From Shewanella marinintestina (GTDB lineage Bacteria > Pseudomonadota > Gammaproteobacteria > Enterobacterales > Shewanellaceae): a stretch of DNA of 64,000 bases. The DNA is taken from NCBI RefSeq assembly GCF_023283845.1, contig NZ_JAKILC010000001.1, forward strand, positions 62,001 to 126,000, given 5' to 3'. Position 1 is the stretch's first letter, and each line of letters opens with the position of its first letter. Positions 1-10,144 of this stretch are shown here, one piece after another. The notes beneath the pieces were generated by a model. That model saw nothing but the letters and a program-made list of their open reading frames with translations. It was not told the origin of the DNA and searched no databases. The translations under genes and the position numbers were made by a program.

Positions 1-96
1 GTTTAAGCCACAATAAACAGCGTCAGCGCCTGCCACAATAGCGGCCTTAATTGACTCAATGTCACCACCTGGTGCGAGTAATTCAAGTTTTTTCAT
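1..96 (-). CDS. U32 family peptidase, N-terminal fragment (cut by window edge)
   Basis: Only the first 32 codons are in the window; the gene continues beyond base 1. The N-terminus has a LELLAPGGD stretch followed by IKAAIVAGADAVYCGLN, the typical opening of U32 family peptidase/hydroxylation proteins (relatives of E. coli RlhA, TrhP and UbiU). Several of these act in RNA or ubiquinone hydroxylation rather than proteolysis. The ATG is preceded by AGGA seven bases upstream. Which U32 subfamily this is cannot be decided from 32 residues. Confidence 0.8.
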   Translation of the reverse strand, partial: MKKLELLAPGGDIESIKAAIVAGADAVYCGLN

Positions 97-565
97 GGTT
101 TTCCTAGTATGTAACTCGTTATTGATGCCAACGATAACGTGCAGAGATAAGCGGGGATTTCTGGACAGAAAATGCAGCGTCATTGTAAAAGCTGAGCGAC
201 TGGATATCTATGTCAGTGAAATGTATTTTTCTAAACTATGATATCGATCCTATAGCTTGCTTAGCACTCGCTTAACTTCTGTCTTGGTATAGATTAGTTT
301 TTTGAATACATTTTTGAATACATTTAGAAATAAAAACCGCCTAAGTCTTAAACCCAACTCAGGCAAAATGTCGCTAAGGTGCGATAAATATAGCATTAAC
401 GCAGAATTGTTTAGCATTAATACAATTCATGCACAATTTATACGCATAAGATCCTGCTTATAGGTTTTTTTAAAGAGTATTAGTCTGGTTTAGTGTAAGC
501 TAAATGTTCTTGTTCTCAAGTAATTACTACTCGGAATACCACCTGTTTTCACTTAGAAGTCCACT
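97..565. other. Divergent intergenic region with a 12-bp tandem duplication
   Basis: This stretch lies between the leftward U32 gene and the rightward gene at 566. It is AT-rich and has no convincing open frame. Bases 301-324 hold two perfect head-to-tail copies of the 12-mer TTTGAATACATT. Promoters for both flanking genes are expected here, but I see no clear operator or riboswitch. Confidence 0.5.
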
Positions 566-1618
566 ATGTTTTACAATCAAAATATCGCTGAACGTTTTCC
601 AAAAGGTAGGTTTGCTATGTGGAGCGTATACAGCTTCACGGGCGCGTCTATTTTAGCCTCAATCATCTTTTCATTATTACTATTTCTATCGATTGATGAC
701 GACCCTGTCATGCAGTTATTGTTTGGTGGATTAGCGGTTATTTTTGAACTGGGCAAATTCTTTGCTTGGTATGAAGTAGGCGAGCGTTATTCACGTAAAA
801 ACTTCTTTGGTATGTTTTCGGCGCTAGGCTTTTATGCGGTATTAGCGGCTATTTCTATCGGCGGCTCGATTGGTGGCATTAATAGTGCCACCAACAAAGC
901 CCAAGAGCATGTTCAAGTACAGCAAAGCAAGGTAAACGCCTTTAACATGCAAATTGCTGCGATCGACAAGCAGATTGAGCTAAATAACGTCGCGGCAGAA
1001 AAGTACATTCAAATGGAACGTATTGCTACTGGCGTAACTCGCATTCAAAAAGAAAACAATATATTGCGTGAGCAACAACAGAAGTTAGCGATGCAGCGTG
1101 ATAGTGTACCTGTTGTTAGCCAAGGTTCTATCGTTGGCTTGATCGACAGTTTAGCGCAGTCACTTAACATCAAAGCGGAAACAGCCCAATTAGGTTTAGT
1201 GGTATTTTTATCGATTCTTCTAGACTTTTTTGCCGCTTTCTTTGTTGGTTTAATCGGTGAAGAAAATCGATTTAGACAGCGTTTCAAGCAGCAATCGCAA
1301 CAGTTGGAGCCCATTACATTGGATGCATACCGTCGTATACACAGTGAGCATTCGGAGTATATTCCACACTTTGAGCCTAAGCAGTTACCAGAAGCTGAGC
1401 CCAAAAGTATGTATGAGCAAGTTATTGATGTTCTTACTGAGAAGCGTGTGAACTGCACCAAGCGTGCGGTAAGTCAATATCTTAATATCACCACTGAAGA
1501 AGTTGATGAGATTTTTGCAAAAATGTTCGCCGCTGGCGTAGTCAGTAAAAAACCAAATAATCATTATCAATGGCATGGCGTAACAAACGCATCGAGTGAT
1601 GAGCCAGAGGCCGCTTAA
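566..1618 (+). CDS. Membrane protein with four TM segments, a long coiled coil and a C-terminal helix-turn-helix-like domain; function unknown
   Basis: I do not recognise a named family. The 350-residue protein has hydrophobic segments near residues 20-42, 47-67, 84-104 and 207-230. A heptad-like, Gln/Lys/Glu-rich region at about 110-190 probably forms a coiled coil between TM3 and TM4. The C-terminal 70 residues (MYEQVIDVLTEKRVNCTKRA onward) look like a small helical or winged-helix domain ending in YQWHG. This arrangement suggests a membrane-anchored scaffold or sensor, but that is inference. The gene stands alone, read away from the U32 gene, and ends in a good intrinsic terminator at 1651. 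The start ATG gives the first hydrophobic segment a short cytoplasmic lead. Confidence 0.7.
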   Translation: MFYNQNIAERFPKGRFAMWSVYSFTGASILASIIFSLLLFLSIDDDPVMQLLFGGLAVIFELGKFFAWYEVGERYSRKNFFGMFSALGFYAVLAAISIGGSIGGINSATNKAQEHVQVQQSKVNAFNMQIAAIDKQIELNNVAAEKYIQMERIATGVTRIQKENNILREQQQKLAMQRDSVPVVSQGSIVGLIDSLAQSLNIKAETAQLGLVVFLSILLDFFAAFFVGLIGEENRFRQRFKQQSQQLEPITLDAYRRIHSEHSEYIPHFEPKQLPEAEPKSMYEQVIDVLTEKRVNCTKRAVSQYLNITTEEVDEIFAKMFAAGVVSKKPNNHYQWHGVTNASSDEPEAA

Positions 1619-1650
1619 TTAGCCTAAAAGACAAAAGTTCATCATTAACC

Positions 1651-1680
1651 GGAAGCCAGTGTAAATGGCTTCCTTTTTTT
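1651..1680 (+). terminator. Rho-independent terminator
   Basis: A perfect 8-bp stem (GGAAGCCA / TGGCTTCC) with a GTGTAAA loop is followed by seven T residues. It lies 32 bp after the stop codon of the membrane protein gene. Confidence 0.9.
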
Positions 1681-1787
1681 ATGACTTTTTGCGCTAAATA
1701 TGGGCTTTACTGTTAAATTGCTATTTGAATAAAATCCCTAAAGCCCTTAGGATCTGGCCAACGAAAATATCAACAAGATAACAGACA

Positions 1788-2426
1788 ATGCCAGCCAACC
1801 AGATAGACACACATAATGAACCTTTAACGCTTTATTTTATCTATGATTCACACTGCCCGTGGAGCTACGCAACCACACCAGTGGTTGCAGAACTCCTGCA
1901 AGCTTTCGACTATTCAGAAACTCACTTGCTACATTGTGCCTATTTCAATGGTAAGAATGCGCCAAAGCCTAAGCAAATAGAGCAGGTTAGTGCACTTAGT
2001 TCAGTAGAGTTCTCAGATGCTTTCAAGCAAGCCAATCATAAAGCTAACTCAATTAAAGTGGCAAACTTTATGTCTTGGGCGCAATCTAAACAGGCTGATA
2101 AAGAATTTGAGTTACTGCAAATGATTCAGCAGCAACATTTTGTTGAAGCAAACCCATTTAACACTCGTGAAGACTTCGACAAGCTCATCAATCAATATAA
2201 GTTGTCACCGTCGAACAAAGTCTTTAAGGATGCGATCAGCCACGAAGCGGAAAGTGTATTAGCGGGTATTGCTGAAATTGGCGAGGCAATTGGAACTGCT
2301 GCGTTCCCAGTACTAGTCATGACCCAAGGTGATGAAGCCATCTTTATTGACCACTCACTCTATCTATCTGAGCCTAAAGCAGTAGTAGAAGCAGTGCGTG
2401 CTGAGCTAGCTGCACTTGAAGGCTAG
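1788..2426 (+). CDS. DsbA-family thiol oxidoreductase, cytoplasmic type
   Basis: This 212-residue protein has a thioredoxin fold with an inserted helical domain. The active site is C23-P-W-S26 in FIYDSHCPWSYATTP, and the cis-proline loop is the TAAFPVLV segment near residue 173. The CxxS site has lost the second cysteine, so it is better suited to monothiol chemistry (for example glutathione-linked transfer) than to classical disulfide exchange. No signal peptide is visible, so a cytoplasmic location is likely. It resembles the DsbA/FrnE-like family next to 2-hydroxychromene-2-carboxylate isomerase. Substrate is unknown. It is a single gene with its own upstream region. Confidence 0.8.
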   Translation: MPANQIDTHNEPLTLYFIYDSHCPWSYATTPVVAELLQAFDYSETHLLHCAYFNGKNAPKPKQIEQVSALSSVEFSDAFKQANHKANSIKVANFMSWAQSKQADKEFELLQMIQQQHFVEANPFNTREDFDKLINQYKLSPSNKVFKDAISHEAESVLAGIAEIGEAIGTAAFPVLVMTQGDEAIFIDHSLYLSEPKAVVEAVRAELAALEG

Positions 2427-2980
2427 TTTATAGTGATAGCGTATAGAGAGTCAACGACAACCTTTGTTTAACGGTTTATTTGACTCTCAAACCTCTCTTA
2501 ACTGCCTTCAGGTAAACTAAAGTAAATGGTCAGCCATTTAGCAGCATCTATCTCAGTTTGAAGTACATGCATTAATTGGTATAACAAAGCCGAACTAACG
2601 CAATATAAAATACAACTAATCCAAGCCACTTAAACACTAACAGGGTATCTAGCATCATACAGTTACTCCGTAGTAAATCACTATCACGAGCTAGTCACTA
2701 GGGCCATGTTGAGCCGGTACTGCTAAAGTAGTCGTTACCCTTTAAACTAGCGTATTTAACGTCAACCACCCTTAACTATCAGTTACTACTTCAATGTTGA
2801 TTAAGAAAAGCTACCTCTTTCAAATCATCATTTTGTAATACCAGCATTGAGGCTTGAACCATTAATCTCTTTAGCCTGCATGGTTAACAAAATAGAGCAT
2901 AGCAAGCCAAGGTTAACTTCAGATTAAATCGGCTAATATTTACGCTAAAAAGAGTGGCTTAGCTCACAAAATTGAAGCCA
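2427..2980. other. Intergenic region without recognisable genes
   Basis: About 550 bp between the DsbA-family gene and cmoM. An inverted repeat GAGAGTCAA / TTGACTCTC (about 2445-2487) with a long spacer follows the first gene and could end its transcript, though it lacks a T tract. Stops are frequent in all frames, and I see no RNA gene signature. Confidence 0.5.
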
Positions 2981-3781
2981 TTACGGCTTTTTTCGAGCAT
3001 AAACGTGAATGTATCGCCCTAACGACAAAAACGGCTCCTGACGACACAGTTTTTGCTCCATCGCGACAATCTGCTCAAAGGTAAAATCGCCCATATCATG
3101 ATTTTGCATGTAATCATGGAAAGTTCTAACACCCGTTTTGCCCAAGATCTCAAAACCTGCTTGCTCTAAACACTGATATACAGATTCTGGCGCGATCCCT
3201 TGTTGTGGTTGTAGCTTAAAACGCTTACGGTGCGGCATGCCTTGTTCAATATGATTCAAGTTGCCACAAATCAGGTTTTTAAACAAAAGACCGTTGTAGT
3301 TGTAGAACATCACCGAAATGATCCCGCCAACTTTAACTTGCTCAGTTAATGTAGCTAATGCGCCAATAGGGTCGGCAAGCCATTCCATCACCGCATGAAA
3401 CAAGATTAAATCGACAGGTGCAGAAAGATGCTCAGCAACCTGCTGCACAGGGCTATGAATAAAACGGTAGTTATCGATTAATTGATTGTCAGTGATATCT
3501 TGCTTAGCAAGTGCCAGCATCTCGCTGGAAAGATCGCACAGGCTAACATTGTGGCCTAACGCTGCAATTTTCTGTGACAGCTGCGCCAGCCCGCCACCGG
3601 CGTCTAATACAGATAGAGCACTAGATTGCTCAATATTGCCAACGGGCACACCTAACGCTAGTAAAATTTGCTCAATATCTTGCCAAACTACTGTTTGTCT
3701 TATTTCACCTTTTGCGGTGCCATAAATACTGGCGGCAAATTTATGGGCTAAGTCGTCAAAGTTTCTGTCTTGTTTAATCAC
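2981..3781 (-). CDS. cmoM: tRNA 5-carboxymethoxyuridine methyltransferase CmoM
   Basis: CmoM (formerly SmtA) uses S-adenosylmethionine to methylate the carboxyl of 5-carboxymethoxyuridine at the wobble position of several tRNAs. The 266-residue protein starts QDRNFDDLAHKFAASIYGT, as E. coli CmoM nearly does. It has the SAM-binding loop D60-AGGG and the FHAVMEWLADP stretch around 128-138, and ends in GRYIHVYARK. Length matches the family (about 260). The gene is single and leftward. A short hairpin (AAGCCGTAATGGCTT) overlaps its stop codon. The call is firm. Confidence 0.95.
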   Translation of the reverse strand: MIKQDRNFDDLAHKFAASIYGTAKGEIRQTVVWQDIEQILLALGVPVGNIEQSSALSVLDAGGGLAQLSQKIAALGHNVSLCDLSSEMLALAKQDITDNQLIDNYRFIHSPVQQVAEHLSAPVDLILFHAVMEWLADPIGALATLTEQVKVGGIISVMFYNYNGLLFKNLICGNLNHIEQGMPHRKRFKLQPQQGIAPESVYQCLEQAGFEILGKTGVRTFHDYMQNHDMGDFTFEQIVAMEQKLCRQEPFLSLGRYIHVYARKKP

Positions 3782-4135
3782 TGCAGTGTTACGTTTTCAG
3801 GCTAATTTGATAGGGCGCGGATTCTCTCACAGCAAGACAATAAAATAAAATTTTGTCGTAAGTAAAAGTGATACCAAGATAAAGTAGCCTAAGTTTAATT
3901 GGGGCTTTTAGCGCTAAAACGGTTATTCAATGAGGTTGCACGGTTTTCGCCTTAGCGTTACTTATGCTTGATTTTGAATAGAAGTCTCAAATTTCCCCGG
4001 GGTTATATTTTTATTTTTGCATAACTCACACATAAATATGCGTGACGGACATGTGTTCTGTTGAAAGCAACAAATAAAAAAACGGCTAAGTGAACATCAC
4101 TTAACCGTTTTTATCACACTGCATTAACGTATAGC
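3782..4135. other. Intergenic region between cmoM and codA
   Basis: This 354-bp gap holds the cmoM promoter side and the codBA terminator at its left end (4078-4117). An AT-rich stretch at 3838-3900 is plausible promoter DNA. I found no small ORF with a ribosome binding site. Confidence 0.5.
4078..4117 (-). terminator. Terminator of codBA
   Basis: A 13-bp stem with one mismatch (AACGGCTAAGTGA, loop ACA, TCACTTAACCGTT) is flanked by A on the left and T on the right, so it can stop transcription both ways. It lies 20 bp past the codA stop codon. Confidence 0.85.
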
Positions 4136-5425
4136 CTAACGACGGAAAGTCACAGCTTCGACTTCGTTAAGATGAATTTGGGTTTGTGCAATTTGCGTCT
4201 CGGCTAACACCTTACCTTGGCGAACTGAATAACGGACAGGCACCTGACGACGCAGCGCATCAAAGCCATTATCTGCAGGTAAGATCAGCAAGTTACCCGG
4301 CTTACCCAATTCGATACCGTAGTTATCTTGGATATTAAGGGTGCGAGCAGACTTGTTAGTGATCAGCTCAAGCGAGTTGTTGATTTGATCGTACCCCATG
4401 ATTTGGCAAACATGTAACCCCATATGCAACACTTGCAGCATGTTAGCAGTACCCAGTGGATACCAAGGGTCGAAAATATCATCGTGACCAAAACAGACGT
4501 TAATGTCGGCTGCTAACAACTCTTTTACGCGGGTAATACCACGGCGCTTTGGATAGTCATCGAAGCGGCCTTGCAGATGGATGTTAACCAGTGGGTTAGC
4601 AACAAAGTTAATACCTGACATGCCAAGCAAGCGGAATAAACGCGAGGCATACGCGCCATTGTATGAATGCATTGCTGTTGTGTGGCTTGCGGTTACGCGC
4701 TCGCCCATTTCATATTTGTGGGCAAGGGCTGCAACGGTTTCAACAAAGCGTGACTGCTCGTCATCAATTTCATCACAGTGAACGTCGATTAATCGGTCAT
4801 ACTTACGCGCAAGTTCAAACACATAATGTAGCGACTCTACACCGTATTCACGGGTAAATTCAAAGTGCGGAATCGCGCCAATTACATCTGCGCCTAGCTT
4901 TACCGCTTCTTCAAGTAACTCTTTACCGTTCGGGTAAGACAAAATACCTTCTTGTGGGAAAGCCACAATCTGGATATCTACCCAGCCTTTCATCTCTTCT
5001 TTTACTTCAAGCATGGCTTTAAGTGCAATAAGAGTCGGATCAGACACGTCAACATGAGTACGAACGTGTTGAATACCGTTAGCAATCTGCCACTTTAAGG
5101 TTTGCTTAGCGCGCGATTTTACATCTTCAATCGATAGCATCGATTTACGCTCAGACCAACGTTCAATACCTTCAAACAGGGTGCCTGAAATATTCCAGCT
5201 TGGCTCGCCCGCAGTTTGGGTGGTATCTAAATGAACATGCGGCTCACAAAATGGTGGCACAGCCATGCCGCCTTCGCCATCAATAACTTGAGTCGAAGCA
5301 TCGTATTGCAGCGCTTCAGTCATAGGGCTAATTGCTTTGAACTTGCCGTTTTCAATCAGCAATTGTTGTAGGCCAGCATGGCCTTTTAGCGTTACATTCT
5401 TAATCAACATACTTGCTGATGACAT
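4136..5425 (-). CDS. codA: Cytosine deaminase CodA
   Basis: CodA hydrolyses cytosine to uracil and ammonia, feeding pyrimidine salvage. The protein is nearly collinear with E. coli CodA. It has the metal-binding pair H63-x-H65 in [13 protein letters not shown], the [11 protein letters not shown] and HCDEIDDEQ motifs holding the metal His and catalytic Glu, [13 protein letters not shown], and the [10 protein letters not shown] aspartate loop. I chose the ATG at 5425 because AAGGA lies eight bases upstream and the family length (about 427) fits 429 residues. An in-frame ATG at 5452 would overlap the codB end. Transcribed with codB, 10 bp apart. Confidence 0.95.
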   Translation of the reverse strand: MSSASMLIKNVTLKGHAGLQQLLIENGKFKAISPMTEALQYDASTQVIDGEGGMAVPPFCEPHVHLDTTQTAGEPSWNISGTLFEGIERWSERKSMLSIEDVKSRAKQTLKWQIANGIQHVRTHVDVSDPTLIALKAMLEVKEEMKGWVDIQIVAFPQEGILSYPNGKELLEEAVKLGADVIGAIPHFEFTREYGVESLHYVFELARKYDRLIDVHCDEIDDEQSRFVETVAALAHKYEMGERVTASHTTAMHSYNGAYASRLFRLLGMSGINFVANPLVNIHLQGRFDDYPKRRGITRVKELLAADINVCFGHDDIFDPWYPLGTANMLQVLHMGLHVCQIMGYDQINNSLELITNKSARTLNIQDNYGIELGKPGNLLILPADNGFDALRRQVPVRYSVRQGKVLAETQIAQTQIHLNEVEAVTFRR

Positions 5426-5435
5426 GGTGTTTTCC

Positions 5436-6701
5436 TTATGCATTGGTTGCATTTGTACAATCTGATTTAACTAATTTGCGTTTAGATAACTGCTTTTGCA
5501 CTTCATCTAATAATAAGTAACTAATGGCGCCAGCAAGAACCGCATTGATAGGTACGATGCCTGGTAATAAGTGGCCAGCGAACACACCAAACATAACCCC
5601 GCTAATTGCCGCCCAGTTAACGGTGGTAAATTTAGCATTGGCGAAGTCTTTGTATTTTTCACGATTACGTAGGTAGTCGGCGATAATAATGCCACCAATC
5701 GGCGGAATGGCAGCCGACAGGAAAGTTAACCAGCCAACGAAGTTATTATATAACCATAGCGCGCACAAGGTGCCGATTATGCCGTTAAATATCGATAAGT
5801 ATTTGCTTGGTAAACCGGTGATATTTGAAAAACCCAGACCAGAGGCATAAAGCGCATTGTCGTTTGTCGTCCAAATATTCAAGCCTAAGATAATAATCGC
5901 TGGGATCAATAGCCCTTGTGCAATCATCACCTCTGAGATATCTGCTTGCCCTGTTGCCGCAGCGCCAGCCGCGCCGAAGATAAACATTAGTGAATTACCC
6001 ACGAAGAAGGCAAACATGGTAACAAACACTGCCGTCTTAGGGTTTTTACCGAAGCGGACAAAATCAGCCGTTAACGTACCAGCAGAGATAAATGAACCGA
6101 CAACTAGCACTAACGCCATATTAAAATCGATTGGGTTCTCTGGCTCAACCGCCATTAGGCCTTGCATCCCGCCCATGGTCTCTACCGCTTGAATAACTGA
6201 GAAACCACCGAATAGCGCAATAGCAGGAACAGCAATGGCAGATAAGATCATGATAGCGCCAATGCCGAAGTAAACAGTGAAGGTCATGAGTAGACCAGAG
6301 ATGATAATGAGGAGGTTAGTATCGATGCCAGTGGCTTTTTGAACTGGGATAGCAAACATTGCCACGCCAACACCAAACCAACCAACTTGAGTGCCACCAA
6401 GAAGTAGCGAGGGTAACCAAGAACCTTTTAAACCGAAAGAGTAACGAGCGAGGAGGTGGGTTGAAAGCCCTGTTTGAGCGCCAATATAACCAAGAAATGA
6501 AGTATAGATACCGAGAATTAAATTACCAATGAGAACTGCGAGAACAAAATCATTAAAGGAGAGGCCAGTGCCGAGCGTTCCTCCGGTCCACATACTTGCT
6601 GAAAAAAAAGTGAGTCCCAACATCACCATCGTTAGGGAAAGAACGCCTTTACGCGCTGAAATAGGTACCGGGCTTAAACTATAATTATTATCGCTTGCCA
6701 T
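5436..6701 (-). CDS. codB: Cytosine permease CodB
   Basis: CodB imports cytosine with a cation and belongs to the NCS1 transporter family. The 421-residue sequence has about 12 hydrophobic segments. The early [34 protein letters not shown]-type region is characteristic of NCS1 carriers, as is the later [15 protein letters not shown] stretch. AAGGA precedes the start ATG. It is the first gene of codBA, so transport and deamination are co-expressed. In E. coli this operon is repressed by PurR; a possible half operator lies upstream (see findings). Confidence 0.95.
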   Translation of the reverse strand: MASDNNYSLSPVPISARKGVLSLTMVMLGLTFFSASMWTGGTLGTGLSFNDFVLAVLIGNLILGIYTSFLGYIGAQTGLSTHLLARYSFGLKGSWLPSLLLGGTQVGWFGVGVAMFAIPVQKATGIDTNLLIIISGLLMTFTVYFGIGAIMILSAIAVPAIALFGGFSVIQAVETMGGMQGLMAVEPENPIDFNMALVLVVGSFISAGTLTADFVRFGKNPKTAVFVTMFAFFVGNSLMFIFGAAGAAATGQADISEVMIAQGLLIPAIIILGLNIWTTNDNALYASGLGFSNITGLPSKYLSIFNGIIGTLCALWLYNNFVGWLTFLSAAIPPIGGIIIADYLRNREKYKDFANAKFTTVNWAAISGVMFGVFAGHLLPGIVPINAVLAGAISYLLLDEVQKQLSKRKLVKSDCTNATNA

Positions 6702-7103
6702 TTATTGTCCTTGGATTAAATAAAGAAAATACACGGCTTACCTAACAATGCAAAAACGCCAGCAATACTGGGCTACAGCAGTTACACGTCAGGCAAACGG
6801 CGCGTAGTTTAGTCATAATCAAAAACGAGTCAAGCAAATAAACATGCTAATTTACTAAATAAAGATATACGTAACAGCAACGTAAACACAAGGACGCCGC
6901 AAGGTTGCTGTGCATTACTAAATGGGACGCAACCAATGTAAAAATGTTAGCTTTTTTCGCTTCAAAACCCACGGCTCACACAGGTGTAACTAAAGGTATC
7001 AAGCTGGCCTAGTCATACTTTTAAGTGCAGTACAGATCATTATCTTGGTTAAACGAGAAGATTAACCGATTAAATTAACAGCAGGGAGGTAGCGACTATA
7101 TTA
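6702..7103. other. Intergenic region upstream of codBA
   Basis: About 400 bp between the codB start and the end of the MFS exporter gene (both leftward). It should contain the codBA promoter. AGGCAAACG at 6792-6800 matches the left half of a PurR box, but the right half does not. I see no ORF and no obvious riboswitch fold. Confidence 0.45.
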
Positions 7104-8654
7104 TTACGCTTTTGCTTTGGGCTTAAAAAAGGCAAGCAGCGGAATTAAGCATAAGTAAGACACTAATAGAAAGCCAAAGGTATACACAAATGCTAAAAGG
7201 GTGGATTGCTGCAATAACATATTTTGCAGTTGAGCGATAAAACCCGGATCGGTGATGCTAACGCCTTGCTGATGGGCTGCATTTTGCAAAACAGGATTAC
7301 TCGGAGACAACGCGCCACCAAGTTGATTCCATTCTTGCTGCTTTATTCGCGTAAAATAAGTATTGACGATTGAAATACCAAAAGAGCCTCCTATGGTGCG
7401 GCACAAGTTAAACACCACCGCGCCGCCTACGGTATCTTTAGGCGATAAACTGGCGTAAGCCAATTGGCTTAAAGGCGCGAACACTAATCCCATACCCGCA
7501 CCTTGAACAATACTCGGCAATAGCACCCAGTAAATATTAATCTCCAGCGAATATTGGGTCATTAAGTAAGTACCAAATGCATTTAAACTCAGTCCTATAA
7601 CAATTAATAGTCTTGCATCGACCTTATCCATATAACTGGCCATAGCAATCAACACAAAAGCGGAGGTTAACCCGCGGGGCGCCATTGCAAAGCCTGTGGT
7701 ATCGACTGGATAGTTTAATAACTGCTCTAACATCATTGGCTGTAATTGGGTAATGCCGAACATCCCCATAGAGAAGCCAGCCATCACCAGGCAAGACATG
7801 GCTAGGTTTCTGTCTCGTAATAACCAAACTGGCGCAATATCGCTTTTGGTAATAAACGAACGCGCAACGAAAAATATAATTGCGATTACACTAATAATCG
7901 CTGACAACAAAATGGTGTTTGATTCAAACCAAGATTCATCGTTACCGCGATCTAGCACCATTTGCAGTAAACCAATTCCTATGGTCATCGCTATTACGAT
8001 GGGCCAATCAATTTTGGGCTTACCTTTGCCGTTTAGCTTTACAAACAGATAAATCAAACTCAGGCACACTGCGCCTATGGGGAGGTTAACGTAAAAAATC
8101 CAGCGCCAGTCCATGTTCTCAGTAATGATGCCGCCAAGTGTTGGCCCAAGAATAGGCCCCAGTAACACGCCAACACTAAACAGTGCCATCGCCTTACCAC
8201 GCTCGGCAGCGGGGTAAATCTGCACCATGATTGACTGTGACAGTGGGATCACCGATGCACCAAACGCACCTTGCATGACCCTAAATGTCACCATTTCGGC
8301 AATCGTATCGGCTTGACCGCACAGCGCTGAACTCACAATAAAACCGCTAACCGATAAAAGTAGTAACTGACGAATACCAAATTTAAGCGCGAGAAAGCTC
8401 GCAAGTGGGATAAATATGGCCTCCGCCATTGAATAAGATGTCAGTACCCAAGTGACCTGATCTGATGTGACTCCCAAAGCGCCCATCATGTGAGGTAACG
8501 CCACATTGGCAATGGTCATATCAAGCAGTACCATAATTGCAGACAGCATTACAGCCAAAGTCACCAATTTACGGCTGCCTTCACTTAAAACCTGACTTTC
8601 TTCAGCCGTATTATCAGATTTAGCACTGACTGCTCCTTGCGATTCTATAGCCAT
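7104..8654 (-). CDS. DHA2-family (EmrB/QacA type, 14-TM) drug efflux transporter
   Basis: This 516-residue major facilitator protein probably exports toxic compounds with proton influx. It has 14 predicted membrane helices. The NVALPHMMGALGVTSDQVTWVLTSY region after TM1 and the antiporter motif C region GVLLGPILGPTLGG are typical of the EmrB group, and NMDWRWIFYVNLPIG follows as usual. It starts eight bases after the stop of the HlyD-family gene, so the two form an EmrAB-type pair working with an outer-membrane TolC channel encoded elsewhere. No regulator is adjacent. Substrates cannot be read from sequence. Confidence 0.9.
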   Translation of the reverse strand: MAIESQGAVSAKSDNTAEESQVLSEGSRKLVTLAVMLSAIMVLLDMTIANVALPHMMGALGVTSDQVTWVLTSYSMAEAIFIPLASFLALKFGIRQLLLLSVSGFIVSSALCGQADTIAEMVTFRVMQGAFGASVIPLSQSIMVQIYPAAERGKAMALFSVGVLLGPILGPTLGGIITENMDWRWIFYVNLPIGAVCLSLIYLFVKLNGKGKPKIDWPIVIAMTIGIGLLQMVLDRGNDESWFESNTILLSAIISVIAIIFFVARSFITKSDIAPVWLLRDRNLAMSCLVMAGFSMGMFGITQLQPMMLEQLLNYPVDTTGFAMAPRGLTSAFVLIAMASYMDKVDARLLIVIGLSLNAFGTYLMTQYSLEINIYWVLLPSIVQGAGMGLVFAPLSQLAYASLSPKDTVGGAVVFNLCRTIGGSFGISIVNTYFTRIKQQEWNQLGGALSPSNPVLQNAAHQQGVSITDPGFIAQLQNMLLQQSTLLAFVYTFGFLLVSYLCLIPLLAFFKPKAKA

Positions 8655-8661
8655 TGCGTTG

Positions 8662-9807
8662 CTACTCTACAAGGTCTACTGAATTGTTTGTTTTGCTGGT
8701 TTTAGTTAAATCCCGGTTTTCAACATTATCATTTCTGACGACTTTCGCATCTATGTTGCTAAGGTTACTTGTGTTGCTGTTCGCTGTAGCAATGGGCGAG
8801 ACCGTATCAATTGTCACATCGGCACTCGCGCCAACACGCAGGGGAAAGTCGGGGTGTTCATGTTCGTTGATTAAACGGATTAATACAGGAAAGCGCTGCG
8901 GCACTTTAACCCAATTACCGGTTGCATTTTCTGGCGGTAATAAAGAAAAAGACGAGCCACTTGCAGGAGAAATAGCTTCAATATGACCGCTATAATCGAC
9001 CTTAGGATACAGATCTAAGGTAATGCTGGCAGCTAAACCCGTTTTAAGTCGCTCAAGTTGAGTTTCCTTAAAGTTTGCTTGTACCCAAAAAGTGTTGTCG
9101 ACAACTAATGGCACTAATGCTTGTCCGGGCGATACAACACTACCAGCATGAACCGCTAGTTTACCCAGCTTGCCGTTATGGGCGGCAAAAATGTTCGTGT
9201 AAGATAACGACAAGCTTGCCTGGCTTAGAGTTGCAGCGGCTTTTTTAACTTCAGGCGCGTCGTCTCCTTGTGCCCCTTGAGCTTTTATTAATTGCGACAT
9301 CGTTGCTCGCGCTGCGATCACATTTTCTTCGGCTGTTGCCTGTTTTGCACGGGCATCATCTAGATCTTGTGCTGGCAGTAATGCTTGCGCTACCAATTGT
9401 TTAATCCGCTGATAAGTCGCCTGGGCGTCATTAAGTTGAGCTACCGCACTTCTTACATTTGCGCTTGCCGCTAATATCGCATCGCCAGAAGCTGCATTAT
9501 TTTGTAGCGCCATAGAATAGGCTGCGCGCGCTTCATCTAGCTTTGCCTGAAAAGGGGCGGGGTCGATTTGTACCAGCAAGTCGCCTTTACTAACGGTTTG
9601 ATAATCTGAGGCGTTCACGCTGATAACCTTGCCGTTTACCTGCGGTGCAATATATATAATATTGGCGTGCACATAAGCGTCATCGGTGCTTGGGTAATTT
9701 TTTTGATGCTGAATATAGAAGTAACTCAAGCAAAAGACTAAAACCAATAAACTCAGTGCGATGAAAAGGTTTCGCATTAGATGCGATTGCTTTGGATTAT
9801 CACTCAT
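8662..9807 (-). CDS. HlyD/EmrA-family periplasmic adaptor of a tripartite efflux pump
   Basis: The 381-residue protein has one N-terminal membrane anchor (about residues 12-30). A first half-lipoyl segment (YPSTDDAYVHANIIYIAPQV, then G-V-SDYQ-VSKGDLLVQID) is followed by an alpha-helical hairpin rich in Ala, Gln and Asp (about 85-185) and a beta-barrel with FWVQANFKETQLERL. This is the EmrA layout. It links the MFS exporter encoded just downstream to TolC. The C-terminal 45 residues are polar and low-complexity and may be disordered. The pair has about 315 bp of upstream non-coding DNA. Confidence 0.9.
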   Translation of the reverse strand: MSDNPKQSHLMRNLFIALSLLVLVFCLSYFYIQHQKNYPSTDDAYVHANIIYIAPQVNGKVISVNASDYQTVSKGDLLVQIDPAPFQAKLDEARAAYSMALQNNAASGDAILAASANVRSAVAQLNDAQATYQRIKQLVAQALLPAQDLDDARAKQATAEENVIAARATMSQLIKAQGAQGDDAPEVKKAAATLSQASLSLSYTNIFAAHNGKLGKLAVHAGSVVSPGQALVPLVVDNTFWVQANFKETQLERLKTGLAASITLDLYPKVDYSGHIEAISPASGSSFSLLPPENATGNWVKVPQRFPVLIRLINEHEHPDFPLRVGASADVTIDTVSPIATANSNTSNLSNIDAKVVRNDNVENRDLTKTSKTNNSVDLVE

Positions 9808-10123
9808 AAGGGTAAACCTAGGTAATGAACAAATACCTGAGCTTCTCTAGCTCAGCATATACAAGCAGGACACATTTAACGCCTTCAACATATCCATTAG
9901 CGCAAACTTAGCCTGCAATAAAGACTAGACCATGATTGTGACTGTAACTATATAAATGCCTAATAAATCGACTAAAGGAGGAGGGCGCCGGTATCAGTTT
10001 CCTGAGTTATAGACTCAACGAAAAAGCTCAGTTAAGCGTCTAATTGACCTCAGTCTCGGACGTTTGCAGTTTGAATAGCTTTTTAGCCTAGACTGATACC
10101 ATAACGACCTTGCTTACGTTATA
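9808..10123. other. Divergent promoter region between efflux pair and PP2C gene
   Basis: This 316-bp region separates leftward emrA-like and rightward phosphatase genes. A strong Shine-Dalgarno-like run AAAGGAGGAG lies at 9974-9983, but no start codon follows at a usable distance. No TetR- or MarR-type operator stands out. Confidence 0.4.
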
Positions 10124-10144
10124 TTGAAACCATCAACGACTCAC

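Noticed and set aside
9974-9983. Strong Shine-Dalgarno-like run AAAGGAGGAG
   Set aside because: No start codon lies within usable distance, so it does not define a gene.
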